Source: Bacteroidales bacterium UBA1223 | GTDB lineage: Bacteria > Bacteroidota > Bacteroidia > Bacteroidales > P3 | Assembly (NCBI GenBank): GCA_002309155.1 | Contig: DBXB01000022.1 | Coordinates: 27,613 to 45,298 of the forward strand | Reading direction: 5' to 3' | DNA: 17,686 nucleotides | Position numbers and translations under genes: made by a program | Notes under the pieces: model-generated | The model's database searches: none | The model's input: the letters and a program-made list of their open reading frames with translations, nothing else | What the model was told of the DNA's origin: nothing | Part shown: positions 1-8,088 of the stretch, piece after piece | How the letters are laid out: every line of letters begins with the position of its first letter | Numbering within the stretch: the first letter of the stretch is position 1

Positions 1-23
1 TCTACCTGCTGAGCTACTTAGTC
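1..23 (-). tRNA. Partial tRNA, 5' end only, isotype unknown
   Basis: Read on the minus strand from position 23, the sequence GACTAAG-TA-GCTC-AGCAGGTAGA matches the start of a tRNA: a 7-nt acceptor strand, T8-A9, the D-stem strand GCTC and a D-loop with AGCAGGTAGA. The rest, including the anticodon, lies beyond the left edge, so the isotype cannot be named. A TACCTTTG promoter box lies 18 bases upstream, which supports transcription leftward from here. Confidence 0.82.
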
Positions 24-40
24 GCCCCAATTTGAGTTTG

Positions 41-48
41 CAAAGGTA
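41..48 (-). promoter_or_regulatory. -7 box of the tRNA promoter
   Basis: TACCTTTG on the minus strand fits the Bacteroidota -7 consensus TAnnTTTG. It lies 18 bases upstream of the tRNA 5' end, as expected for a short precursor leader. I see no convincing -33 TTG at 19-21 bases spacing. The remaining bases to 158 are AT-rich spacer beyond the permease gene, with no gene and no clear terminator. Confidence 0.6.
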
Positions 49-158
49 CAAACTTTTTTCCACTCTATAGGAAAAAACGTTCAAAATATTCCCATAATAT
101 CACATAACACACACATAATCCACTAGATGTATGTATGTGTCAAACTGTACTTATGGTA

Positions 159-1652
159 TCATTTTTCTGCGTTTTCACCTTTCTTGCGTCTATGAAACCG
201 CACGCTGATCCGTTCTCGCAACTTGATATACCATCGCATGTTGCTCGGCGACGAGTCTGTAGTCGCATACACCGTGAGGAATATACCTATGGGTATGAAC
301 ACTAGTGTCGCCACCCACATTCCCCATTCGTCCATGGCCCCGCCGCGCACCGACTTTTCATCTATCATGTCTATCACATAATACAGCACGAAGAACAGCA
401 CCGAGGCCACCAGTGGCATGCCCAGACCTCCTTTGCGAACTATCGATCCGAATGGTGCTCCTACTAGAAATAATACTATGCATGCTATGGAGAAGGTATA
501 TTTGCGATACCAAACCACGTAGTGCCGCGCAAGGTATTCTTTGTCCGACTTCATCACCTGCGAGTACACCTTGTAGTCGCTCATGATTTGGTCGCTTATT
601 GCACGTGCGCGATTCAGTACCCTGAGTCGTTTTTCTTGCTTCAGCGATGCGATTGACTTTTCGTAGTTGAAGGGCGCCGCTTTCGACATAGCACTCCCTT
701 TTTTATCTTTTAAATGGGCATAGCGGTTGTATATCGACATTTTAGACATCGTCGAAGCCGTAAAATCAGCATATCTTTTCACCGCGTCTGTTTTTATCTG
801 CCGTGTTGTCGAGTCCAACTGCTTCACGTTCATCATTTGGCAGTTTGAGCGGAAACTTTCCTTGTCCGACTTGTCAAAGGCAAACGACGACAGGTCGAAT
901 GTCAGCGTCTGCTCCTTGAAATCTACTGCTGTGAAAGGTCTCGACTCGCGGTTATCCCCGTCGGTTTCTTCAGTATAGGAGTGTCCGTCATGCAACGTAA
1001 ACACTAGATATTGTCCGTCCGCGCTTGTCTGCATCGTACCTTTCTCGGCAAGTATTATTGACGATTGCGATGGACTTTGCGTGTGGTCGTATATGATAAT
1101 GTCCTTCAACACTCCCGTTTCGGGGTCTTTTTCGTTTATGCGTATCACGTAGCCCTCTATCTCGCTGTAGTACTCGCTCGGCCTTATGTTCACCGCTGGT
1201 TTTTTTCTCGTCACATCGTAAAGCGTCATTCTGTATCGTAGCGTTGCTGCTGGAAGCACGTTGTTGGCAAAGAAGAACGCCACCAGCGTGAGCAACGTCA
1301 CCACCACCGCCATCGGCATCATGGCTCGCCTCAGCGAGATGCCACCCGCTTTCATTGCTATCAACTCGTACTTCTCTCCAAAATTTCCCATAGTCATGAT
1401 GGAGGCGAAAAGCACTGCTATCGGCAATGCCATTGGTACAAAGGTTGCCGACGCATAGAACAGTAGCTCCGCAATAACTCCAACACTTAGTCCTTTCCCC
1501 ACCATGTCATCGATATACTTCCATACAAACTGCATCAACAGTACGAACACCGCTATGCTGAACGTCAGCAGTAACGGTCCGATGAACGAACGCAGTATGT
1601 GTCGGTCTATCTGTTTCATTAAAGTCTTGTCGGTGTCGGTCACAATGTCCAT
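159..1652 (-). CDS. LptF/LptG (YjgP/YjgQ) family permease
   Basis: A predicted inner-membrane subunit of the LptBFG-type transporter that extracts lipopolysaccharide and passes it to the periplasmic bridge. The 497-residue product has the family layout: three N-terminal membrane segments (about 25-45, 57-82 and 105-130), a large periplasmic region (about 135-385) and three C-terminal membrane segments (about 390-410, 418-436 and 448-470). The N-terminal LLMQFVWKYIDDMVGKG is typical of Bacteroidota members. The periplasmic part is longer than in the E. coli proteins, mainly through a charged, helical stretch at about 290-380. An internal ATG at 1619 (product starting MKQIDRHIL) fits the family N-terminus better than 1652 and may be the real start. 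It is the last gene of the envelope operon, 34 bases after rseP. LptF and LptG cannot be told apart from sequence alone here. Confidence 0.9.
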   Translation of the reverse strand: MDIVTDTDKTLMKQIDRHILRSFIGPLLLTFSIAVFVLLMQFVWKYIDDMVGKGLSVGVIAELLFYASATFVPMALPIAVLFASIMTMGNFGEKYELIAMKAGGISLRRAMMPMAVVVTLLTLVAFFFANNVLPAATLRYRMTLYDVTRKKPAVNIRPSEYYSEIEGYVIRINEKDPETGVLKDIIIYDHTQSPSQSSIILAEKGTMQTSADGQYLVFTLHDGHSYTEETDGDNRESRPFTAVDFKEQTLTFDLSSFAFDKSDKESFRSNCQMMNVKQLDSTTRQIKTDAVKRYADFTASTMSKMSIYNRYAHLKDKKGSAMSKAAPFNYEKSIASLKQEKRLRVLNRARAISDQIMSDYKVYSQVMKSDKEYLARHYVVWYRKYTFSIACIVLFLVGAPFGSIVRKGGLGMPLVASVLFFVLYYVIDMIDEKSVRGGAMDEWGMWVATLVFIPIGIFLTVYATTDSSPSNMRWYIKLRERISVRFHRRKKGENAEK

Positions 1653-1686
1653 AAAGGCTTAAGCCTCAAGACATGGTACTTAAAGT

Positions 1687-3072
1687 TTAAAAGAAACCCT
1701 GTATCAGTCGCCAGATGTCGTTCCCATTGGCTAGCACCAAGAGCGCCAGCAGAAGTGCCATACCTACATTCTGAGCGATGTTCAGAAACTTGTCGCTAGG
1801 TTTCTTACGCGTCACCATCTCCCACAGTGTGAACAATATATGCCCTCCGTCAAGGCCTGGTATCGGTATGATGTTCATGAAGGCCAGTATCACTGCCAGC
1901 AGTGCCGTGACATCCCAGAATGCCAGCCAACTCCAATGGTCGGGAAAGATGCTCCCTATAGATATGAAGCCGCCGAGACTCTGCACGCCGTTTTTGGTAA
2001 ACAGTAGCTTCAAACTTGTTACGTAGGTGGCCAGCGTTTCCCATCCGTGCTTAATACCTGCCGGGATGGCTTGTAGCACATTGTATGACTTGTGTTCAAC
2101 CGGGAATACTTCAAGCGGTGTCTTTAATTGCACACCGATTTTCCCTGTCGATGGCACTTTCATCGTCAACGCCTTGTACACTCCGTTTCTGAACAGCCCG
2201 AGCGTTATTGAGTCTCCGGCGTTTTCGCTCAACGCTGCACTGACCATGCTGAATGTATAAAGTTCTTCACCATTGACGCTCACCACGCTGTCGCCTATTT
2301 CCATGCCTGCCTTACTTGCTATCGAACCCGGCACAAAGTCTTTTACCACAAACGGACTACAGATGTTTGTTATTAGTGCTTTCGGATGCTCTTTAAGCAC
2401 TCGGTCTATGAAATCGTCCGACAGTTTCACTGAGAAAAGGCTGTCACCTCTTTTCACCGTTAGTTCAGGTGTTGTCTTGAGCAGCAGGCGCTTCTGCAAC
2501 ACGGCATAATCGTACATCTCCTCTCCGTCAACGGCATAGATGATATCTCCGTTGCGTAATCCTTCGTCAAGCAGTATCTGATGGTATTCATAACCAAGCT
2601 TGGCGTTTCTCAACGGTAACTCGTCTTTGCCCCAGTGTGCAAAGATGAGCGTGTAGAGTAGTAGTGCCGATACGAAATTCACCAGCACACCGCCCGAGAT
2701 TATCAGCAGTCGCTGCCATGCTGGTTTGGTGCGATATTCCCATGGTTGCGGCTTACTCTCCAGGTCTTCGGCTTTTTTTGTCTCATCAATCATCCCAGCT
2801 ATGTCACAATAGCCGCCCAGCGGTATCCAGCCTAGACCCCATAGCGTGTTGTCTGGTTCTTTCTCTTCCCACTCTTTCGGTGTTGTGGCATTGAAGAACA
2901 GAAAATGCCATTTCCCGTCGAATTTCTTGGCTTTCAGTATAGAGAACTTCCAGTTAAAGAACATGTAGAACCTTCGTACCCGTGTCTTGAATAATTTTGC
3001 AAAACCCAGGTGTCCGAACTCGTGAGTTATGATAAGCAACGAGAGACTGAGAAATAAAGCAAGTACTTTCAT
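1687..3072 (-). CDS. rseP: RseP-type site-2 intramembrane zinc protease
   Basis: A membrane metalloprotease of the S2P family that cuts transmembrane anti-sigma factors or remnant signal peptides inside the inner membrane. The zinc motif HEFGH sits at residues 17-21 in the first membrane helix. The third ligand lies in the motif LDGGH (Asp408) near the C-terminus, preceded by NIIPIPG as usual for the family. Two PDZ-like segments lie between them, one around GLRNGDIIYAVDGEEM and one around GSIASKAGMEIGDSVVSVNG. This is the two-PDZ layout of RseP rather than the single-PDZ SpoIVFB type. The 461-residue length is close to E. coli RseP (450). The start at 3072 places the HEFGH helix at the extreme N-terminus as expected. 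It lies 44 bases after dxr, a pairing common in bacteria. No anti-sigma factor gene is in the window, so the substrate is unknown. Confidence 0.95.
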   Translation of the reverse strand: MKVLALFLSLSLLIITHEFGHLGFAKLFKTRVRRFYMFFNWKFSILKAKKFDGKWHFLFFNATTPKEWEEKEPDNTLWGLGWIPLGGYCDIAGMIDETKKAEDLESKPQPWEYRTKPAWQRLLIISGGVLVNFVSALLLYTLIFAHWGKDELPLRNAKLGYEYHQILLDEGLRNGDIIYAVDGEEMYDYAVLQKRLLLKTTPELTVKRGDSLFSVKLSDDFIDRVLKEHPKALITNICSPFVVKDFVPGSIASKAGMEIGDSVVSVNGEELYTFSMVSAALSENAGDSITLGLFRNGVYKALTMKVPSTGKIGVQLKTPLEVFPVEHKSYNVLQAIPAGIKHGWETLATYVTSLKLLFTKNGVQSLGGFISIGSIFPDHWSWLAFWDVTALLAVILAFMNIIPIPGLDGGHILFTLWEMVTRKKPSDKFLNIAQNVGMALLLALLVLANGNDIWRLIQGFF

Positions 3073-3116
3073 ATTGAGTTAAAGAGGTTTATAAAGTATA
3101 GAATGATTACTATCGT

Positions 3117-4247
3117 CTATTCGCTGATCCTTACCTGCCGGTCCGTCTCAAAAAGATCGTCAAGGGTCGGATTGGCTATGAATGAGGCCGTCTGCATTTT
3201 CCTTTCAACAAAGTCTGCAATCTCCAGAAATCGTATGCGACCTTCTATGAAGCGTTGCACTGCCACTTCGTTTGCCGCATTCATGATACACGGCATATTG
3301 CCGCCCTTCTCTATAGCCCAGTAGGCCAGATTCAGGCAGCGGAATGTTTCTCTGTCGGGTTTTCCGAATGTAAGCTGTCCATATTTTTCAAAGTCCAGAC
3401 GTTGCAGCGGGCTGCTGTTCCGCCGTGGGAAACTGAAAGCGTACTGTATCGGTGTCTTCATTGAGGGTATGCCCAGTTGTGCTTTCACACTACCGTCTTC
3501 AAACTGCACCATCGAGTGTACCACCGATTGCGGATGTACTACCACCTCTATCTTCTCAGCCGGAACGTCGAATAGCCAACGAGCTTCTATTACTTCCAAA
3601 CCTTTGTTCATCAGCGTCGCCGAATCTATTGTCACTTTGCGCCCCATCGACCAGTTCGGGTGATTCAGAGCCTCTTCCAGCGTTACACTTTTCAGACTCT
3701 CTCTGCTGCGTCCGTAGAACGGTCCGCCCGAGGCGGTGAGTAGTATCTTCTCCACAGGCGATAGTTCGCCTACAAGGCTTTGGAATATTGCCGAGTGTTC
3801 CGAATCTACTGGTAATATTGGTGTGTGGCAGCGTGTCGCTGTGTCGGTAACAATTTCCCCCGCTACCACCATGGTTTCCTTGTTGGCTAGAGCCACTGTT
3901 TTTCCAGCTTCTATGGCTTTCAGTGTGGGTTTTAGTCCGGCAAACCCTACTATAGACGCAAGCACCATGTCGATACTTTCCATCTCCATGGTTTCCTCTA
4001 TTGCCTGATCCCCGGCATATACCTTCACTAGCTCACCTGCGAGTGCCTTGCGCACGTTGTCGTATTTGCTCTCGTCGGCTATCACCACTGCGTTGGGTTT
4101 GAATTCCAGAGCTTGCTCTATGAGCAGTTTGTCGTTCGTTCCAGCACACAGCACCTCCGCAATATACTCATCGGGATGCCATCGTATGACATCCAGAGCC
4201 TGTGTTCCGATCGAGCCGGTGGAACCTAATATGGCAATATGCTTCAC
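3117..4247 (-). CDS. dxr: 1-deoxy-D-xylulose 5-phosphate reductoisomerase
   Basis: Cytosolic enzyme of the MEP isoprenoid pathway that converts 1-deoxy-D-xylulose 5-phosphate to 2-C-methyl-D-erythritol 4-phosphate with NADPH. The product feeds undecaprenyl phosphate and quinone synthesis. The NADPH loop GSTGSIG is at residues 8-14. The metal ligands are Asp148 and Glu150 in PVDSEHSA and Glu218 in MNKGLE, and the substrate loop TASGGPF lies around 171-177. I chose the GTG at 4247, giving MKHIAILGSTGSIG and 376 residues, because it matches the family N-terminus and places the metal ligands within two residues of E. coli Dxr (150 and 152). The frame stays open to a GTG at 4292, which would overlap the stop of the upstream M23 gene by one base. 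The extra 15 residues look like translated intergenic sequence. Confidence 0.95.
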   Translation of the reverse strand: MKHIAILGSTGSIGTQALDVIRWHPDEYIAEVLCAGTNDKLLIEQALEFKPNAVVIADESKYDNVRKALAGELVKVYAGDQAIEETMEMESIDMVLASIVGFAGLKPTLKAIEAGKTVALANKETMVVAGEIVTDTATRCHTPILPVDSEHSAIFQSLVGELSPVEKILLTASGGPFYGRSRESLKSVTLEEALNHPNWSMGRKVTIDSATLMNKGLEVIEARWLFDVPAEKIEVVVHPQSVVHSMVQFEDGSVKAQLGIPSMKTPIQYAFSFPRRNSSPLQRLDFEKYGQLTFGKPDRETFRCLNLAYWAIEKGGNMPCIMNAANEVAVQRFIEGRIRFLEIADFVERKMQTASFIANPTLDDLFETDRQVRISE

Positions 4248-4291
4248 TGTAGGATAACTTAAACTAATTATTAGCTGCTGACCTTTAATCA

Positions 4292-5278
4292 CTAAAACGA
4301 TACATACGTGAGTGGATCAACAGTCTTGCCGTTAATCCATAGTTCGAAGTGCAGGTGTGGAGTCCCTGAACCTGCAGAATGTCCCATATATGCTATCGGC
4401 TCTCCTGCTCTCACCATATCGCCGTTGTGTTTCAGCAGTGCGCTGCTATGTTTATACACTGTGATGATATTGCCAGGATGTTGCACGGCAATCACATATC
4501 CGTCGTCGGCTGTGAAACCCGCGTAGAACACCGTGCCGTTCGCAGCCGATTTGATTATATCGTTCATGTTGCCAGCTATATCAACTCCGTTATGACCTTC
4601 CTTGCTGTTATATGCCGTGATGACTTTCCCCTTGATTGGAGGGAAGAACAGTTGCCCGCCGCTGGTCGTCGGCTGGCCGTTAGTCGTTGTTTGCTGCCAG
4701 CTGCCTATTGCTTGCTGTCCACTTTCAGCCTTTTTAGCCTTCGCCATATCTTCGCGTAGCAAGCTGTCGGCCTTGCTGCGTTTGTCCTCTTCTCCCTGCA
4801 CCTTGGGTCGGCTCTCGTTTTCTGCTGTGTCGGTTATTTCTGCACCCGCCACAATTGAACTCAGCACTGCCATCATCTCTTCTTGATGCTGTACTTTCAT
4901 ATTGAGTGAGTCAAGCAGGAGCACATTGCGGTAAGTCTGGTCAACCATTTCGCTATTGGTATATCCCGGTATTATGTTATGCAGCGGTGTAAAAGCGATA
5001 AGCAGAAATGTGATTATCATAAGCACTATGCCTACAATGCCAACTCCGACAAAGAGATTGAGTGCCGATAGGCGGAACGACCAATGCTCGCGGTAGTTTT
5101 CGGCGTCCATAACCACCAAGCGCTGCTTCCGCTTCATTTTGACATACAAGATGTGCAACTTTCGCATGAATGGACTTTTCCATTTATGTGGTGTTCCGTC
5201 GCCAGGCTTCGCCGAAAACAAAAGGCGCAACCATTCGGTCACGCCCTTTGTAAACTGCTTTATTTTCTTGAATGCCAT
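4292..5278 (-). CDS. Membrane-anchored M23 family metallopeptidase
   Basis: A predicted peptidoglycan endopeptidase of the LytM/M23 type, anchored in the inner membrane with its catalytic domain in the periplasm. The 328-residue product has a basic cytoplasmic N-terminus (1-70), one membrane helix (about 73-97), a helical segment rich in acidic and basic residues (about 115-185), a Q/G/T-rich linker (186-209) and the M23 domain (about 215-325). Zinc and catalytic residues are present: His229 and Asp233 in GHNGVD, and His308 and His310 in PHLHFEL. It therefore looks catalytically competent, unlike degenerate EnvC or NlpD proteins. It lies 29 bases after the ppiD-like gene and its TAG stop touches the extended dxr frame, so it is co-transcribed. 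The linker is encoded by a tract with 7-base periodicity, described separately. Confidence 0.9.
   Translation of the reverse strand: MAFKKIKQFTKGVTEWLRLLFSAKPGDGTPHKWKSPFMRKLHILYVKMKRKQRLVVMDAENYREHWSFRLSALNLFVGVGIVGIVLMIITFLLIAFTPLHNIIPGYTNSEMVDQTYRNVLLLDSLNMKVQHQEEMMAVLSSIVAGAEITDTAENESRPKVQGEEDKRSKADSLLREDMAKAKKAESGQQAIGSWQQTTTNGQPTTSGGQLFFPPIKGKVITAYNSKEGHNGVDIAGNMNDIIKSAANGTVFYAGFTADDGYVIAVQHPGNIITVYKHSSALLKHNGDMVRAGEPIAYMGHSAGSGTPHLHFELWINGKTVDPLTYVSF
4652..4723 (-). repeat. Heptamer-periodic tract inside the M23 gene
   Basis: On the coding strand about ten consecutive 7-base units align, with the dinucleotide CA at positions 3-4 in most of them (for example GGCAGCT then GGCAGCA). Because 7 bases times 3 equals 7 codons, the protein shows a 7-residue period with Gln in register (GQQ, WQQ, GQP, GQL at residues 187, 194, 201 and 208). 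The tract encodes the linker between the membrane-proximal helix and the M23 domain. Confidence 0.65.
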
Positions 5279-5307
5279 TCTATTAGTTTCCTGTGGTATT
5301 GAAACTG

Positions 5308-7461
5308 TTAGAAGAAACGGCTGCGGTTGTCTTTTATCTTGGTAGCATTCTGCAGCACCTGGATGGCACTGGATTGTTTGCGGCCGTAATCCCGTATCAT
5401 CATGGTCTTCAAACTCTCCACATCACTGCGTTCGTCTGCTTGACGGCCGATGACTTTGATGAAGTACGTTCCCTGAGCTCCTTTTATCGGGCCTGACACT
5501 TCGTTTTCCTTGGCCATGGCCACGTGTGCCTGCACCTTGGGCTCCATACCAAAACGACCGAGATAGTAGTCTCTCAGTCCGACGTTAGTCAGCGTATCGA
5601 CTGTTGTATTGAGCTTTGCAGCCAGTGCGGCAATGTCTTTGGTCGACTTCGCAGCCTCGCCCGCCTGGGCCATCAGATATTCGGAACGTTTCTCCAAACG
5701 CACCTGCTGCTCGATGTCGGTACGCACCTTGTCAACGGTCAGGTTCTTCTTGTTATAAACCTCCTTCAGGGCCACAACCACGTAGTTGTCACCACATGAG
5801 TAAACCTCTTCCGACACATCGCCCACTTTACGCTTCTTATCGAAGGTCCACTGCATGATGCTTCGACAGTTCTCAAGTCCGGGCAGTTGGTCCATCATAG
5901 GGGTGGTCATGGCCTCTCTTACCGACAAGTTATCCTTGGCTGCCGATGCAATCAGCTCCTCTTCAGTGCGATTCTGCCCCACAAACCAGCTGGCTTTGTT
6001 GAATATCTGGGTGCTGGTATTATTGCTGGGGGCTATCTCGCGAACCACCTTTGCTACACGATATTTCCGGTTCGGCGTGGTCTTACCAGTCACTTTCACT
6101 ACCACGTATCCCATATTGTCAGGGCGTTTGTAGGTGAACACTCCGCCTTCGGGGGTATTCACTATGTCGTCGTTGAGGAAACCGTAGGTTGTGCCGTCAA
6201 GTGCCCAGCCCATGTCTCCTTTGTTGCTGTTTTTCTGCGGATCGTCTGAATAGCGAGCCACGATGTCTTCCACATTGGCATCTTTCGCCTTAAGGAACAT
6301 CTCTACGGAATCAGCCACCAATTTGGCCTCTTCATCAGTGCGAGTTACACTTTCAAGGCCGGCGGTGCTGTTGAGTATCAGCACCACGCTGGCACGGACG
6401 CTGTCAGGACGCATTGCCGATCCCATCACTTTGGCCATCACCCATTCGGTACCCACCTGGCGAGGTGCAATGAAGCCACCCACTGGGGTCTTCTCGATAA
6501 GGGTGTCCAACCCTCTTACTTGCGACGCTTTTACATAGGTGGTGTCGTAACTCTGAGCTGGCTTCGAATTGCCATAGACAAACTCCGATACATTGACATC
6601 TTCAACGGTCTGGAACTCTTTCCAGATAGTGTCAACCTCTTCTGCGATCTTTGCAAGGTCTTCTGCTGACGGAACGATAGGATAGGTGATAAACTCTATC
6701 TTGCGGATTTCGTCATACACTCTGAGACCCATTCCGTTCTCTATCTCAGCACGATGTTCGTTAAAGTAGTTCTTGTAGTCTTCCTCTGTAGGGGTTGAGT
6801 TCTCCTCGCTAACATTCTGATATGAGGCCATTGCCACTACCACATCGGAGCGATTGGCTGCCAGTTTTGCCTCGTTTTCAGCCAGTGCTGTGGGCACATA
6901 GAATGCTTTGCTGATAAGGTTGTTGTATTTCTCCTGCAGGCGGTTGCTCTCCACTTCGTGGCGCATTGCCTGTATGTCGTGCTGCATCGCAGGTTCAAGC
7001 TGGTCATATTGGTCGCGGAAATATCGGGCCGCTGCCTGTGCATTGTACTGACCAGTGCTCGGGTCGGTGAACCACTGGCGCATATACGGGTGAGTGTATG
7101 TTCCATCCTCATACATCATCGAGCTGGCCTCGTCTTCTGTGATCATCAGACCCAGTTTCTTGTACTGCACTCCCATGAGGGTGTCCTCCACCATGCTCTG
7201 CCACACCTGTTCGCGCAGACGGTATTCTATGTCGTTAGACACCTGGTCAACACCCTGGTTGCGCATATAGTTGGCCTTAAGCTCGTCATAGCGCTCGTTG
7301 AAGTCTTGGATGGTGAATGTTGCCTTGCCGATTTTGGCCACTTCAAATTGACCTGCTCCGCGGTTCTTCTGCAAGTCGCCTATGATGAAGGCTACTATGG
7401 CTATACCAACGATTGCCACGGCAATTCCTGAATGTTTTCTGATACTTCCAATTGCTCCCAT
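5308..7461 (-). CDS. ppiD: PpiD/SurA-like periplasmic peptidylprolyl isomerase
   Basis: A membrane-anchored periplasmic folding factor, probably helping newly exported envelope proteins to fold. The 717-residue product has a short cytoplasmic N-terminus, one membrane helix (about 11-30), a SurA-N-like chaperone region (about 40-260) and a parvulin-type rotamase domain (about 351-460). The rotamase domain carries the family segments RYSDDPQKNSNKGDMGW and NTPEGGVFTYKRPDNMGYVVVKV. A further region at about 590-690 looks like a second, degenerate rotamase fold. The architecture matches E. coli PpiD (623 residues) and the long PpiD-like proteins of Bacteroidales. Isomerase activity is not assured, since many PpiD rotamase domains are inactive. 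It is the first gene of the envelope operon. A TACTTTTG box 43 bases upstream of the ATG supports the promoter here. Confidence 0.9.
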   Translation of the reverse strand: MGAIGSIRKHSGIAVAIVGIAIVAFIIGDLQKNRGAGQFEVAKIGKATFTIQDFNERYDELKANYMRNQGVDQVSNDIEYRLREQVWQSMVEDTLMGVQYKKLGLMITEDEASSMMYEDGTYTHPYMRQWFTDPSTGQYNAQAAARYFRDQYDQLEPAMQHDIQAMRHEVESNRLQEKYNNLISKAFYVPTALAENEAKLAANRSDVVVAMASYQNVSEENSTPTEEDYKNYFNEHRAEIENGMGLRVYDEIRKIEFITYPIVPSAEDLAKIAEEVDTIWKEFQTVEDVNVSEFVYGNSKPAQSYDTTYVKASQVRGLDTLIEKTPVGGFIAPRQVGTEWVMAKVMGSAMRPDSVRASVVLILNSTAGLESVTRTDEEAKLVADSVEMFLKAKDANVEDIVARYSDDPQKNSNKGDMGWALDGTTYGFLNDDIVNTPEGGVFTYKRPDNMGYVVVKVTGKTTPNRKYRVAKVVREIAPSNNTSTQIFNKASWFVGQNRTEEELIASAAKDNLSVREAMTTPMMDQLPGLENCRSIMQWTFDKKRKVGDVSEEVYSCGDNYVVVALKEVYNKKNLTVDKVRTDIEQQVRLEKRSEYLMAQAGEAAKSTKDIAALAAKLNTTVDTLTNVGLRDYYLGRFGMEPKVQAHVAMAKENEVSGPIKGAQGTYFIKVIGRQADERSDVESLKTMMIRDYGRKQSSAIQVLQNATKIKDNRSRFF

Positions 7462-7503
7462 GTTATAGAGTTTGTTACTTGTTAATATTCTTATTTAAGC
7501 GTG

Positions 7504-7511
7504 CAAAAGTA
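7504..7511 (-). promoter_or_regulatory. -7 box of the ppiD-M23-dxr-rseP-permease operon
   Basis: TACTTTTG on the minus strand fits TAnnTTTG and lies 43 bases upstream of the ppiD ATG. The -33 position would fall inside the T-tract and stem of the cdd terminator immediately upstream, and no TTG is seen there at the usual spacing. Confidence 0.65.
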
Positions 7512-7519
7512 CTAATAAA

Positions 7520-7565
7520 AACTTGACTGACACTCTTTTTACCCAAAAAAAGTGTCAGTCAAGTT
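7520..7565 (-). terminator. Long-stem rho-independent terminator of cdd
   Basis: A 15-bp perfect stem (AACTTGACTGACACT with its complement) extends through an A/T-rich inner stem with one mismatch to a loop of about four bases. On the minus strand it is followed by a run of Ts. It lies 30 bases after the cdd stop and its T-tract runs directly into the ppiD -7 box. Confidence 0.88.
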
Positions 7566-7594
7566 GTAAAATGCTGTGATATTGTATTCTACGC

Positions 7595-8071
7595 TTACAG
7601 CTCGGCATCAAACACAAACGGTAGCAGGTCAACTGCACTGTTGTATTCACGCACTCTTCCGTCATCCAATGCCACCAAAGTCCTCAATGGCTTTCCCTGT
7701 CGTTGCTCTTGTTCAATCATTACCTGTCGGCAGGCTCCACAGGGCGAAGCTTCCGCTGCTTTGCCGTTGCTGTCCACCGCTGCGATAGCCAACGCCACTA
7801 CCTCACATCCTTTTCCCGTTTGTGCCGACGCAGTGAACAGTGCCACCCTTTCCGCACATAGTCCCGAAGGGTATGCAAGATTCTCTTGGTTGCTACCTGT
7901 CACAATGTCTCCACTTCCTAGTTTCACGGCTGCTCCTACACTGAAATGCGAATATGGCGAGTACGAGCCTTCTGTGGCTTTCCGTGCTGCCGCTATCAAC
8001 TCACGGTCAGTTGCGTTCAGCTCTTGTTCCGATTCATATTCTTGATAGTTTATAGTCAGAGTCTTTTGCAT
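7595..8071 (-). CDS. cdd: Cytidine deaminase
   Basis: Cytosolic zinc enzyme of pyrimidine salvage that deaminates cytidine and deoxycytidine to uridine and deoxyuridine. The zinc and proton-shuttle motifs are intact: Cys72-Ala-Glu74 in LCAERVA, and Pro110-Cys111-x-x-Cys114 in SPCGACRQV. The substrate-binding segment YSPYSHFSVGAAV is at about 38-50. Three cysteine ligands (CAE...PCxxC) identify the homotetrameric class. I chose the ATG at 8071 (158 residues). The frame stays open to 8191, but that extension is a translation of the end of the upstream gene and has no family similarity. It lies 17 bases after the HsdR_N-domain gene and is closed by a strong terminator. Confidence 0.95.
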   Translation of the reverse strand: MQKTLTINYQEYESEQELNATDRELIAAARKATEGSYSPYSHFSVGAAVKLGSGDIVTGSNQENLAYPSGLCAERVALFTASAQTGKGCEVVALAIAAVDSNGKAAEASPCGACRQVMIEQEQRQGKPLRTLVALDDGRVREYNSAVDLLPFVFDAEL

Positions 8072-8088
8072 AATCTTCTTTTTGTTTT

